Source of the DNA: Lachnospiraceae bacterium | GTDB lineage: Bacteria > Bacillota > Clostridia > Lachnospirales > Lachnospiraceae | Direction: 5' to 3' | DNA: 39,905 nt | NCBI GenBank assembly: GCA_014804645.1 | Contig: JAAUZI010000028.1 | Span: forward strand, 5,198 to 45,102 | Shown here: positions 13,936 through 21,693 of the stretch, piece after piece | Numbering within the stretch: position 1 is the first letter of the stretch | How the letters are laid out: the number at the start of each line of letters is the position of its first letter | Translations under genes and position numbers: made by a program | The notes under the pieces: generated by a model | What the model was told of the DNA's origin: nothing | The model's database searches: none | What the model saw: only the letters and a program-made list of their open reading frames with translations

Positions 13936-16278
13936 TTACTCCCCAGCCAGCAAAGCACAGGGTGCAATCTTCCGAATCCGCAGAGACAGCAGACAGGCAA
14001 TCCCAAAGGCCAGCGCCACCATCCCGGCGCCCGCTGCCGCTATAAGTCCCACAGGCACGGTAAAGGTACATTTCACAATGCCGATTCCGCTTAAAAACAA
14101 GGCCATCAGAGGGTTTATAATCAGGCTGCACACCACCAGCCCAGTAGCGGCGGACAGAATCATGGTGGGCATAAAGCTCAGGGCCGTCTGCAGAATGAGC
14201 TGGCCGGTGGTAAAGCCCAGAGCTTTCAGGATGCCGTAATCATGCTTTTTATGGTTTAGCATGGTTCTCACCAACAGGTAGAACACGAATGTGATTATCA
14301 CCACGCTGAGCAGCAGAATGGCACATACGATGAACGTCAGCAAAGTTACGTAAACCGATGCTGTACCATCGATGATAGCACGAACATCTATCGTTGCGTT
14401 GATATTGCCTGCAAACTGCTCTTTCGTTTTCTCGTGGAATGCCTCCAGATCCACCCCCTCCCTGACGTTGAGATAAAAACTCAGGTTCTGCAGGTCGCCC
14501 AGTTTCTCATACCCCTCCCTCGTGAGCAGACAATCCTTGCCCAGATTGTTGGAAATCTGTGTAAAGCCTGTGATGAGATAGTCTGCCTCCCGCTCTCCCA
14601 CTGTCAGCGTGATCTCCTCCCCGATTTCCAGACCTTTTTCCCTGGCGTATTTCACACCTATGGCCACTTCGTTGTCATATTGGGGGAAACGTCCCTCAAT
14701 ACAGACATCCTGATTGTTTAACTGTGCGAAGTCATCGCAGAGCGTTGCCATCAACTCCACTCCACCCACATGACGCACATTCATCATATTATAAAGATAG
14801 ATTTTCTCCACATCCGGCTCCGACTCCATCTCCCGCAGAAAGTTCTCCTCGATCCCCGCATTGACGTTTATACAGGAATCTGCTATCTCGCCCACCACCA
14901 TATTCAGGAAAGGCTCAATATTTAGAATCATATTTTTTATCATCAACCCCGAAAAAACCACCACCAGCGACAGAACCAGCATGGTTATGCACACGGTCAC
15001 ATTCTGGCGAACCCCTGAAAGCGTGTTCTTCAGCGCCAGTGCCAGGTGGAGAGACATTCCGGTTTTCTCCAGCGGCACATGGTTTTTCTGGAAATTATGA
15101 GTCTGTATGCCTTGACGCAGCGCAAGAATAGGGTCTATCTTCCTGATCCTGCGGGAGGACAGCCATACCGCAAGAGCCACTGCCGCACCCAGTAGCACCA
15201 GTGTCAGCAAGGAGGGCAAAAACAGAAAATGCACCTCATAGGGAATACCGGTCTGGGAGATCATCATGTCATTGACATAGGGAAACAGCAGATAGGAAAA
15301 CCCTATCCCCAGCGCCGCCACAACCAGAGATATCCCCAGAAACTGCAGCAGCAGACAGCGGACCAGCTGTCCGCTGGTATACCCCATCGCCTTGAGCGCC
15401 CCCAAATTTTTCATATTCTCCTGAATATAGTTCACAATATTGGACGCAATGACCACCAGGGCGATGAGCAGCACGAAAAACGCCATGGCACTGACAATCC
15501 CCGAACAGATCATCTGGGAGACATAGCGGGAGGTTGTAACCAGCACATAGGAGTTACTGGAAACCCTTGCGTCTGGGAACTGCGCGGACACTTTGCTTTT
15601 CAGGGCAGCCTCAAAATTTTCGCTCTCCAGCTTATCGGCGATCCGAACGGAAAGCAGCGTGGCGTTGGGCGCATAGCCTGCCTCTTCCAGTTCCTTATAC
15701 TGATCCTGCGTCAGCAGCAGTTCACAAATGACACAATTGTGGGAACCGGACATGACGCTGTTGAAAAAGCCGCATACTGTATAGCTCACCGTATTGCTGC
15801 CAATATTAATTTCGATGGTCTTTCCTATGTCGATATCCTCCGTCTTGTAGAGCATTGGCAGGTAAACGCCGCTGCTTTCGCCGCCCTCCTCCACGATTTC
15901 CACTTTGCCTATGGCGCGGGACAGCGCCGCCTCTTTTTCCAGAATCACAAGTTCCGTGTTCGCCTCGCCGTTATTGTAGGCAAAACTGCCCACCATATTC
16001 AGGCAATCTCCCATGCAAAATTCTGTGGCTTGCTTTTCCTCTTGCAGTGTACGTTCCAGAAAAGGACGTACCGCATCGGAGTCGCCGTCCATCACCAGCG
16101 TCACATGCTCTGCGTGGAGCCTGTCATGGCAGCGATCAAAATTCTGTTTGTAATCCATGGATAGCATCAGCCACATATTGAGCATCGCCGCTGCCAGCAG
16201 GATCAGCACGGCAATGGAGAGCGTCTGCCCCTTGGCCCGGCGCAGGTTGGAGTGCACCAAAAGAAATGATTTGTTCAT
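13936..16278 (-). CDS. ABC transporter permease, FtsX type, large
   Basis: A 780-residue membrane protein with one N-terminal transmembrane helix (residues 16-38), a large extracellular MacB-like region (about 45-250), three helices (about 270-380), a second extracellular region and three C-terminal helices (about 660-770). Two FtsX domains (LVALVVIASNIVNYIQENMK, KNLGALKAMGY; and KKHDYGILKALGFTTGQLIL) identify the type. Members work with an ATPase in antimicrobial peptide resistance or lipoprotein handling. It sits 1 nt after the ATPase gene, so the two are one operon. Promoter boxes upstream match those of the two-component system at 28093-30029. Confidence 0.9.
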   Translation of the reverse strand: MNKSFLLVHSNLRRAKGQTLSIAVLILLAAAMLNMWLMLSMDYKQNFDRCHDRLHAEHVTLVMDGDSDAVRPFLERTLQEEKQATEFCMGDCLNMVGSFAYNNGEANTELVILEKEAALSRAIGKVEIVEEGGESSGVYLPMLYKTEDIDIGKTIEINIGSNTVSYTVCGFFNSVMSGSHNCVICELLLTQDQYKELEEAGYAPNATLLSVRIADKLESENFEAALKSKVSAQFPDARVSSNSYVLVTTSRYVSQMICSGIVSAMAFFVLLIALVVIASNIVNYIQENMKNLGALKAMGYTSGQLVRCLLLQFLGISLVVAALGIGFSYLLFPYVNDMMISQTGIPYEVHFLFLPSLLTLVLLGAAVALAVWLSSRRIRKIDPILALRQGIQTHNFQKNHVPLEKTGMSLHLALALKNTLSGVRQNVTVCITMLVLSLVVVFSGLMIKNMILNIEPFLNMVVGEIADSCINVNAGIEENFLREMESEPDVEKIYLYNMMNVRHVGGVELMATLCDDFAQLNNQDVCIEGRFPQYDNEVAIGVKYAREKGLEIGEEITLTVGEREADYLITGFTQISNNLGKDCLLTREGYEKLGDLQNLSFYLNVREGVDLEAFHEKTKEQFAGNINATIDVRAIIDGTASVYVTLLTFIVCAILLLSVVIITFVFYLLVRTMLNHKKHDYGILKALGFTTGQLILQTALSFMPTMILSAATGLVVCSLIINPLMALFLSGIGIVKCTFTVPVGLIAAAGAGMVALAFGIACLLSLRIRKIAPCALLAGE

Positions 16279-16279
16279 A

Positions 16280-17038
16280 CTACCACCCCATTTCCGTCAG
16301 AAATGCCGAGAGCTTTTCGTGTCTCTCCGCATCGCCGTGTACATATTTGCCCAAATTGCACTCGCCCAGAATGACGCCGTCCTTCAGATACAGAATGCGG
16401 TTGCCCCGGCGGGCGGAACGCATGTCGTGAGTGACCATCACCACGCTCTGGCCCTGCTGGTTAAATCTGGTCAGCACATCCAGCACATGCAGCCCCGTCT
16501 GGGAATTCAGCGCTCCGGTGGGCTCGTCTGCATAGAGGATATCCGGGGAGTTGATCAACCCCCGGACGATCCCCGCCCGCTGGGCCTCACCGCCGGATAT
16601 CTGCGTGGGAAACTTCCTCTGGGTCTCCGGGGAAATGTCCACCGCCTGAAACAATTCTCTGGCGCGCTCTGCCAGCGCCTTTTTATCTCTGCCCACCAGC
16701 AGCCCCGCCGCCAGCACATTGTCCATGACAGACATGCCATCGATCAGATAGATCTGTTGAAACACAAAGCCGCAGTGTCTGCGCCGAAATACCGCCAGCT
16801 CATCCGGGCTTAAGTCTGATATTACCCGATCTCCAAAAGTGATCTTTCCAAGCGTGGGAGTATCCATTCCCGACAGGGCGTACAGCAGCGTGGACTTTCC
16901 CGCGCCGCTGGCTCCCATAATCACGGTGAAATCTCCCTCGTAAAGCTCCAAGTCAATGTTTTTCAGAACGTGCTGCAAAGCCCCGCCGCTGGAAAAGGAT
17001 TTGCTCAGGCTTTCGGTTTTTAAAAGTACCTTTTTCAT
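16280..17038 (-). CDS. ABC transporter ATPase, MacB/BceA type
   Basis: A 252-residue nucleotide-binding subunit. Walker A is GASGAGKST near residue 41, the signature ISGGEAQR near residue 145 and Walker B DILYADEPTGALNSQTG near residue 165. The Q-loop and VTHDMR switch are present. It pairs with the FtsX permease that follows directly. ATG at 17038 follows GGAGG with 7 nt spacing; a TTG two codons earlier is less likely. Upstream is a three-box operator. Confidence 0.92.
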   Translation of the reverse strand: MKKVLLKTESLSKSFSSGGALQHVLKNIDLELYEGDFTVIMGASGAGKSTLLYALSGMDTPTLGKITFGDRVISDLSPDELAVFRRRHCGFVFQQIYLIDGMSVMDNVLAAGLLVGRDKKALAERARELFQAVDISPETQRKFPTQISGGEAQRAGIVRGLINSPDILYADEPTGALNSQTGLHVLDVLTRFNQQGQSVVMVTHDMRSARRGNRILYLKDGVILGECNLGKYVHGDAERHEKLSAFLTEMGW

Positions 17039-17096
17039 ATCCAAACCTCCGATTTATAGTTCTGTATTCTACACGTTCCATTCTATTTTTATAATC

Positions 17097-17135
17097 CTTA
17101 AATGTCTTTAGACAATTCTTAAATACTTCTTAAAT
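17097..17135 (-). promoter_or_regulatory. three-box operator upstream of the ABC transporter
   Basis: CTTAAAT (plus strand) at 17097, 17118 and 17129, i.e. steps of 21 and 11 bp, plus a TCTTTAGA block between the first two. The same arrangement with the same steps lies upstream of the response-regulator gene (30101, 30122, 30133). Direct repeats at helical-turn spacing are typical of OmpR-class regulators, so these are probable binding sites for the regulator encoded at 29346-30029. Confidence 0.75.
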
Positions 17136-17136
17136 C
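17118..17136 (+). repeat. outer direct repeat A, left copy
   Basis: CTTAAATACTTCTTAAATC is identical to 26829-26847. The left copy forms two of the three operator boxes of the ABC promoter. It is a candidate outer boundary of the integrated element, or of an earlier insertion at the same place. Confidence 0.6.
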
Positions 17137-17180
17137 TTAAGTATTTTTGCCGTTTCCTCCTCATGTATGGATTCCATGAA

Positions 17181-17201
17181 ATCCCGTATTTATGCGGATT
17201 T
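17181..17201 (+). repeat. middle direct repeat B, left copy
   Basis: AATCCC-x-TATTTATGCGG-x-TT, matched at 26794-26814 with two mismatches. It lies between repeat A and repeat C at both ends of the element and could be the true recombination core or an integrase-binding site. Confidence 0.55.
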
Positions 17202-17234
17202 TCGCATTTTGACATTTGTTCTCAAATCCCGCCT

Positions 17235-17261
17235 AAATTTTTACTAGTAACATTACTAGTA
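17235..17261 (+). repeat. inner direct repeat C, probable attL
   Basis: TACTAGTAACATTACTAGTA (17242-17261) is identical to 26758-26777, and the match extends leftwards with one mismatch through AAATTT. The 18-bp core at 17243-17260 is a palindrome except for its two central bases, the form expected of a tyrosine-recombinase crossover site (two inverted arms around a short centre). The sigma-factor gene stops immediately inside it. Confidence 0.7.
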
Positions 17262-18146
17262 TCACTTTTCACTCTGGGATATCTCCCACATTGCTACCCT
17301 CTCCGTGGAGCTCTCCCATGTGGTGTTAAACCTTTCAACGCCATTCCCGACTATTGCCCGATCATAGACCTCGGCATGTTCAGGCAGGAAGGAGCGCAGT
17401 CGCCGTGATTCACGAGAATAGCGCAACTTGCGCAGCGCTTTATATTCTATCCTTCTTGCTTTGTACCTGTCAATACCCATATCATGGCCGATAGATGCAT
17501 AAGTCTGCTCTCTCTGGTATCGCCGCCTGAGTATGTAGCCCTCGGTATCCGGCAGGGCATCAACCAGGGGCCACAAGATGGCCGCCAGTTCGCCCTGCTG
17601 TATATCCTCGATCACATCACGCTCAACCTCACCAGCGCAGGGGAGCATATCGCCAAGTGTCTTTCTGTCTCCATCTTCAACGAGTGGTGCATCAAGGCTT
17701 GCTATTTGCTCGAAAAGCATCAATACCTCTATATCCTCCACCTGTTCGACAGTCAGGCGCATATTGGCAGCTATTTCACGCCGTACTGGCTTACGGCCCA
17801 GAGCTATGCTGAGTGCATTCAATACCCTTTTGTACTCCTGCAGCATTTTCCTCTTGTTGGCCGGTACCCTGACGGCGTGGCAGCCGTCCACATAGCGCGA
17901 TATATGTCTCTTTATCCAGTATCCGGCATAGGTCAGGAACTTATATCCCTTCTCAGCATCAAACCCCGCAATAGCATCATACAGAGCAAGATAACCTTCT
18001 TGCTCCAGATCTTCAACCTCCGCCCATCCATGATATCGCTTTGCGATCACATGGATAAAGGGTTTTATCTGCTCATAGAGCTGGAGCATGTTCTCTGATA
18101 TGTCGATCCCTGCCTTGATGCGGGTTACAAGTTCCTCGTTGGTCAT
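17262..18146 (-). CDS. sigma-70-family RNA polymerase sigma factor of the element
   Basis: A 294-residue sigma factor. Region 2 is clear (VIAKRYHGWAEVEDLEQEGY, LALYDAIAGFD, KFLTYAGYWIKRHISRYVDG, covering 2.1-2.4), region 3 is DALS-like (LNALSIALGRKPVRREIAAN, MRLTVEQVEDI), and region 4 ends in EGYILRRRYQREQTYASIGH, DMGIDRYKARRIEYKALRKL. All three regions are present, so promoter recognition is plausible; region 1.1 is absent. It is last in the leftward gene set, after a terminator that follows the capsid gene. It may direct transcription of element or helper-phage late genes (inference). ATG 18146 follows AAGGGATTG. Confidence 0.85.
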   Translation of the reverse strand: MTNEELVTRIKAGIDISENMLQLYEQIKPFIHVIAKRYHGWAEVEDLEQEGYLALYDAIAGFDAEKGYKFLTYAGYWIKRHISRYVDGCHAVRVPANKRKMLQEYKRVLNALSIALGRKPVRREIAANMRLTVEQVEDIEVLMLFEQIASLDAPLVEDGDRKTLGDMLPCAGEVERDVIEDIQQGELAAILWPLVDALPDTEGYILRRRYQREQTYASIGHDMGIDRYKARRIEYKALRKLRYSRESRRLRSFLPEHAEVYDRAIVGNGVERFNTTWESSTERVAMWEISQSEK

Positions 18147-18195
18147 GGTCTCAATCCCTTTCTCACAAACTAAGTTTGGTTAGGTAACCCCTATT

Positions 18196-18242
18196 CAAAA
18201 AATGCCCCGGACTATCCGAAAACAGAAAGTCCAGGACACTTT
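18196..18242 (-). terminator. terminator between capsid and sigma genes
   Basis: On the minus strand CCTGGACT pairs with AGTCCGGG (one G-T pair), followed by a TTTTTT run, 11 nt past the capsid stop codon. It would limit or separate transcription into the sigma gene. Confidence 0.75.
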
Positions 18243-18251
18243 TATCAAATA

Positions 18252-19133
18252 TTAGGCCGTTTCCTGTTCGGGTGCGGCCTGGTCCTCTGTTTGGTCCTCT
18301 GCCTGTGCATGGTAGTAAATGGCTTTCGCCTTGTTTTCCAGAACAAAGGCATCATAGCAAATTCTTCCCTCCACCAATGCGCCGCTGATCCCGGGCGGGT
18401 CCTCGTGGATTTTGTAATCCTCCAGCTTGGTGGGGGCCACCGTTGCGCAGGGATGTGCAATCATGAAACCGAAGTTTTCAGGCAGGCGGTTTGCTGGCAC
18501 CTTAATCACCATTGCACCGTCAATTATGGCAATGACACCCTTAATCCTCATATCGTTGCCTATGTCGGTTTCCATGGTGATATCCTTGCACTGTTTCATC
18601 AGCACATACACATCAGGAGTTACAACAATGATCCGGCCAGTCTCCGGCACTTCTGCATTGTCTAGGGCATTGTTCCCGGCAATGATCTCTGTGTAAATGT
18701 TGGTTTTGGTCAGCACCTTTGCAGCGGGTTTCTGCCCGGCCTTGGCGCATATTACCACATAAGTATAGGCGTCCACTTCGGGGGTAACCACCTCCCTGAT
18801 CTGCCGCTCCAGCGCGGAGGCTGCCTGGAGATTGCGCACAGTTTCATCCTGATCCAGCTTGTCAATAACAAATGTGAAGGAACGGTCTTGTGTCAGGGTG
18901 AACTCTTCCGTGGTTGCATCCAGGTCTTTCACCTCACCATACCGGGAGCCTGTCATTCCTTCCGGGGTGTTCCGCTTGTAGTCATTCATCTTGGACGTGC
19001 TGACCTTGTACACCTTCACGGTGTGCGCCCCAGTCCACTCGAAATCCTGATTGGTTAATAATGATTTCTTACTTTCCGTGCTGAATTTTTCATCAACATA
19101 CGGTAAAAATTTTGTTGCTAAATTGATAGCCAT
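18252..19133 (-). CDS. phage major capsid protein, HK97-fold type
   Basis: A 293-residue capsid subunit. The start MAINLATKFLPYVDEKFSTE, followed by TGAHTVKVYKVSTSKMNDYK and EEFTLTQDRSFTFVIDKLDQ, is typical of the major capsid proteins of Clostridia siphophages; the end (CATVAPTKLEDYKIHEDPPG, then EGRICYDAFVLENK) is the usual P-domain close. Length is normal for the family, so the subunit looks complete. It follows the scaffold gene by 16 nt. No portal, protease or terminase gene accompanies it. The last 15 residues are an acidic, glutamine-rich tail. Confidence 0.88.
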   Translation of the reverse strand: MAINLATKFLPYVDEKFSTESKKSLLTNQDFEWTGAHTVKVYKVSTSKMNDYKRNTPEGMTGSRYGEVKDLDATTEEFTLTQDRSFTFVIDKLDQDETVRNLQAASALERQIREVVTPEVDAYTYVVICAKAGQKPAAKVLTKTNIYTEIIAGNNALDNAEVPETGRIIVVTPDVYVLMKQCKDITMETDIGNDMRIKGVIAIIDGAMVIKVPANRLPENFGFMIAHPCATVAPTKLEDYKIHEDPPGISGALVEGRICYDAFVLENKAKAIYYHAQAEDQTEDQAAPEQETA

Positions 19134-19149
19134 GTCTCAATCCTTTCCG

Positions 19150-19581
19150 TTAAGTGCTAAGCCCCATGGCCCTCCTGATCTCAAGGTCTCCAGTCTTCTC
19201 AGCATCCGGCATTATGCCGCTTGCCCCAGGCTGAAAACCTGTGAATCTCATATTGCTTGAGGCGTTCGCCTTATACTCGTTAAATACTGTCTCTAAAGTT
19301 GCAATACTCTTTTCCATCGTCTCTTTATCGGTACAGTTGAGAGCATCTAAAAGCTGTACCGGCAGACCTTTTTCTGCCAACATTTCCTTTGCAGACATGT
19401 GGAGTTCACGCCGCGCAAGTTCCTGTTCCCTTTTCGCAAGATCCGCCTCACCGCTGTTCTTTGCCCTTTCCTTGGCAAGTCGCTCCTGGATAATGCGGTT
19501 CACGTCATCCTGCGTGAAAGTTCTTTCCCCTGTTCCCTGTCCGGCTGCCGGGTCTGCAGTCTGATTCAGCTGTTCGTCCAT
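19150..19581 (-). CDS. DUF4355-type phage scaffolding protein
   Basis: A 143-residue, highly helical, charged protein. The signature FTQDDVNRIIQERLAKERAK at residues 22-41 is the hallmark of DUF4355 scaffolds that guide capsid assembly. A coiled coil follows to about residue 65. The C-terminus (GFQPGASGIMPDAEKTGDLE, IRRAMGL) is the usual capsid-interacting tail. It precedes the capsid gene and has its own promoter and leader upstream. Confidence 0.85.
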   Translation of the reverse strand: MDEQLNQTADPAAGQGTGERTFTQDDVNRIIQERLAKERAKNSGEADLAKREQELARRELHMSAKEMLAEKGLPVQLLDALNCTDKETMEKSIATLETVFNEYKANASSNMRFTGFQPGASGIMPDAEKTGDLEIRRAMGLST

Positions 19582-19604
19582 CGTTATTCTCCCTTCTTTT
19601 TACG

Positions 19605-19725
19605 CCCGAAGTGGGCTAGTAAGCAAATAAAAAGTGTGGGAACAGATACACCCATTTCTGGATCGTCCTATTCCCACACCATTTCACTCAAGGTTTCCAG
19701 CCCGTCTTGCAGGGCTGGGGTACTC
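19605..19725 (-). promoter_or_regulatory. structured leader with attenuator-like terminator before scaffold-capsid
   Basis: The minus-strand leader of the scaffold-capsid transcript has first a hairpin CCAGCCCTG/CGGGCTGG (19698-19719). It then has a GTGTGGGAA/TTCCCACAC hairpin (19635-19678) followed directly by TTTTTATTT. The second is a textbook intrinsic terminator placed before, not after, the structural genes, so these genes may be under attenuation or antitermination. A small GCCC/GGGC hairpin follows near 19603-19615. Confidence 0.65.
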
Positions 19726-19749
19726 CCATATGTTGTTTGCTTTAAGACA

Positions 19750-19800
19750 ACTATATCATATCCTACATGCGATTTCAACTCTAACATTTTCTAACATATC
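19750..19800 (-). promoter_or_regulatory. promoter for scaffold-capsid with 10-bp-phased ATGTTAG boxes
   Basis: On the minus strand TTGAAA (19778-19773) and TATAGT (19755-19750) are 17 bp apart. Just upstream of the -35 lie two ATGTTAG copies 10 bp apart (19781-19799). A second phased pair, ATGTTAGTAAATGTTAGTA, lies at 19872-19890. Repeats at one helical turn next to a -35 suggest an activator or repressor site. Confidence 0.65.
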
Positions 19801-19942
19801 AACCTTGACAAATGTTAACAAATTCATGCAGACCATAAGTTCCATACATGCGCGTAACGATGTCAGCAAATACTAACATTTACTAACATAATTGATTTTC
19901 AATCTGAAGTTTTCTGTAGTACCAACAAGTTTAAATGCCTCC

Positions 19943-20107
19943 TTATAGTTTCTGGGTACTGGCCACTTCAAAGTCTATATATGCTTTCTTATATTGGCCT
20001 GCCTGCTGCCGGGGTGATCTCACACTCTTCACTCCCTGGCCCAGCTTACAAAGAATCTGCTGAAGTTCCTCTGACTGCTCATAAGATACCTTTATCTTCA
20101 CTGACAT
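19943..20107 (-). CDS. small hypothetical protein of the element
   Basis: A 54-residue ORF read directly from sequence. It starts at ATG 20107 with AAGGAG 8 nt upstream and reads MSVKIKVSYEQSEELQQILC, KLGQGVKSVRSPRQQAGQYK and a further 14 residues to a TAA. It has a beta strand-helix-strand pattern and basic middle. It matches small phage proteins of unknown role in style. It lies 26 nt after the 20134-20670 gene on the same strand and closes the early operon before the capsid promoter region. Confidence 0.7.
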   Translation of the reverse strand: MSVKIKVSYEQSEELQQILCKLGQGVKSVRSPRQQAGQYKKAYIDFEVASTQKL

Positions 20108-20133
20108 ATGAATGCTCCTTATCTGCCTATGGC

Positions 20134-20670
20134 TTACAGAAGTCCCGCCCCCTGCATGAACCCGTACATGTAACAGTAAGCACGTCCTGTATCCGGGTCA
20201 TACTTGCCATTACCTTCATATATCCCGGTTCCGATATAATCAAGCATTTTCAGCATTTCCTTACTCTTCCGGGCTTTGGATGTCAGCCGGTTTCTCTTAA
20301 ATTCCCGGATCATCCACTCAGCCTGCTCTTTCATCTCTGCCTGCTGCCTGGCGGCTCTCCATGCACTCCAAATTGAAAGTATAATCATGTTCGCCTCATC
20401 ACTGGTAAGATCTCTGAACCTGTTCAGCATTTTTTCCGTCAAACTATTTAGGTAGCGTCTGTCCATTATATCCTGAACCAGCTGCAGGATCTCCTCTATC
20501 TTCTCCATATCCCGATTCAGTATGATTACGTCACTTTTCCGGCAGCTGATTATGAACTGACTGGGACGGGTTTCATAGATGTGCAAGAGCCTGTACTTAT
20601 CCATGGCGGTCAGCTGCGGTATGGAAACCATTATGATTTCCGGCCGTTTCAGTGTAGTTAATTTATCCAT
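20134..20670 (-). CDS. hypothetical protein of the element
   Basis: A 178-residue protein I do not recognise. The first 60 residues look like an alpha/beta domain (RPEIIMVSIPQLTAMDKYRL, IISCRKSDVIILNRDMEKIE). The rest is helical and basic (AARQQAEMKEQAEWMIREFK, then RNRLTSKARKSKEML). ATG 20670 follows AAAGGAG at the end of the duplicated structured leader; the longer in-frame start would lie inside that leader. No transmembrane segment. Confidence 0.65.
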   Translation of the reverse strand: MDKLTTLKRPEIIMVSIPQLTAMDKYRLLHIYETRPSQFIISCRKSDVIILNRDMEKIEEILQLVQDIMDRRYLNSLTEKMLNRFRDLTSDEANMIILSIWSAWRAARQQAEMKEQAEWMIREFKRNRLTSKARKSKEMLKMLDYIGTGIYEGNGKYDPDTGRAYCYMYGFMQGAGLL

Positions 20671-20786
20671 TTTCAAAAACTCCTTTCTTTTTTCCCGGAG
20701 CCGTGGTAACATAGACTTGCGTTTATGTTAGGCGGCCTCGGTTGCCTATGCCCTGTGGGGAGGTGGTGCTCCCTATGGGGCGTTTT
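20671..20786 (-). repeat. duplicated structured leader, copy 1
   Basis: About 116 bp, nearly identical to 24125-24240. On the minus strand it forms GGGAG/CTCCC nested within GCCC/GGGC. A second nested structure follows, with GCCG/CGGC outside and TAACATA/TATGTTA inside. It then reads into AAAGGAG and the start codon. The differences between copies fall in loops and linkers, so the stems are kept. Its 5' edge overlaps the end of the dnaC-like gene. Confidence 0.85.
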
Positions 20787-21678
20787 CTATTTCCTCCAGC
20801 AGCCGTCTCTTGTCCTGCTGCCTCGTTTCCCTCCGTATGGATTCTTCTGGGAGTTTAACCGCGAAAGTGGTACTCTCGATCCTGTCTGTTATCCGATCAT
20901 CCAGTTTCAGGTGCTCCGGAGGGATATTGCTGGTGTATATCGTTGGCAAGCGGTTTACATACCGTTCGTTTATCAGCTGATAGAGTACCGTGCCGATCCA
21001 CTCCTTGTCCAGCTGTACCCCTATATCATCCACCACGAGAAGACCTGTCTGCCGGATGACCTGCACGTCCTTATCCTCTCCCCTAAAACCTTTCTTGGTC
21101 ATCTCCAGAAAGTCCAGTATGTTGATAAACTTCACACTCCCGGCGTACCGTTTCACTATCTCGTTCAACAGGCAGCAGGCCAGCATTGTTTTGCCGCTCC
21201 CCTTCATGACGGAATAGATATACAGACCCATGCCCCGCTCCTTGAACTGGGGGAACTTGACAATATAGCGACTCACAAGCTCCTTGGATGCCTTGGTGTC
21301 CTCCCTGTACTTGTCCCACTTGAAATCTGCGGCAGTAACATTGATGAACTCAAAAGGCATCATGGCATAGGTGCGGCGAAACTCCCTTTCGCTGTCCGTG
21401 ACGCCGGAACTCTTCAAGAAAAAATCGTAGCCATGGGAATCCTCCAGCAGATAGCCTCCCTCCACGGGACGCAGCCTTATGGCGTCTAGCTCCTCATTTG
21501 ACAGATTAGCAAAGCGCTCATATGGCAGCAGGGCCTTGCGCAGATACGCACGGCGCATGATCCTCTGGTCCGCATCCATTGGCATTGTGAAGATGTTCAG
21601 GCATCCGGGCTTTTCTACCCTGTACATTGCCAGGTGCTCCTTGTCCGGCCCAGTTGCACCGGTGCAACTATTGCTCAT
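20773..21678 (-). CDS. DnaC-like helicase loader ATPase
   Basis: A 301-residue AAA+ protein. Walker A is MKGSGKTMLACCLLNEI near residue 157, Walker B GLLVVDDIGVQ near residue 207, sensor 1 PTIYTSN near residue 245 and the arginine region RITDRIE near residue 260. Such phage DnaC-like proteins load the host replicative helicase at an origin. It follows the initiator gene by 15 nt. ATG 21678 is preferred; a GTG two codons upstream (21684) is equally close to AAGGGGG. An 18-bp perfect palindrome lies within its first codons. Confidence 0.85.
   Translation of the reverse strand: MSNSCTGATGPDKEHLAMYRVEKPGCLNIFTMPMDADQRIMRRAYLRKALLPYERFANLSNEELDAIRLRPVEGGYLLEDSHGYDFFLKSSGVTDSEREFRRTYAMMPFEFINVTAADFKWDKYREDTKASKELVSRYIVKFPQFKERGMGLYIYSVMKGSGKTMLACCLLNEIVKRYAGSVKFINILDFLEMTKKGFRGEDKDVQVIRQTGLLVVDDIGVQLDKEWIGTVLYQLINERYVNRLPTIYTSNIPPEHLKLDDRITDRIESTTFAVKLPEESIRRETRQQDKRRLLEEIENAP
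21652..21669. repeat. 18-bp perfect palindrome, copy 1
   Basis: AGTTGCACCGGTGCAACT is a perfect palindrome inside the first codons of the dnaC-like gene. Its central 16 bp occur again at 24289-24304, outside any gene. It is a candidate protein-binding site. Confidence 0.7.
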
Positions 21679-21693
21679 ATCCACTGCACCCCC

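Noticed and set aside
13114..14094. Plus-strand ORF of 326 codons across the XRE regulator and the permease end
   Set aside because: It spans two well-supported minus-strand genes and their intergenic region, so it is an antisense artefact.
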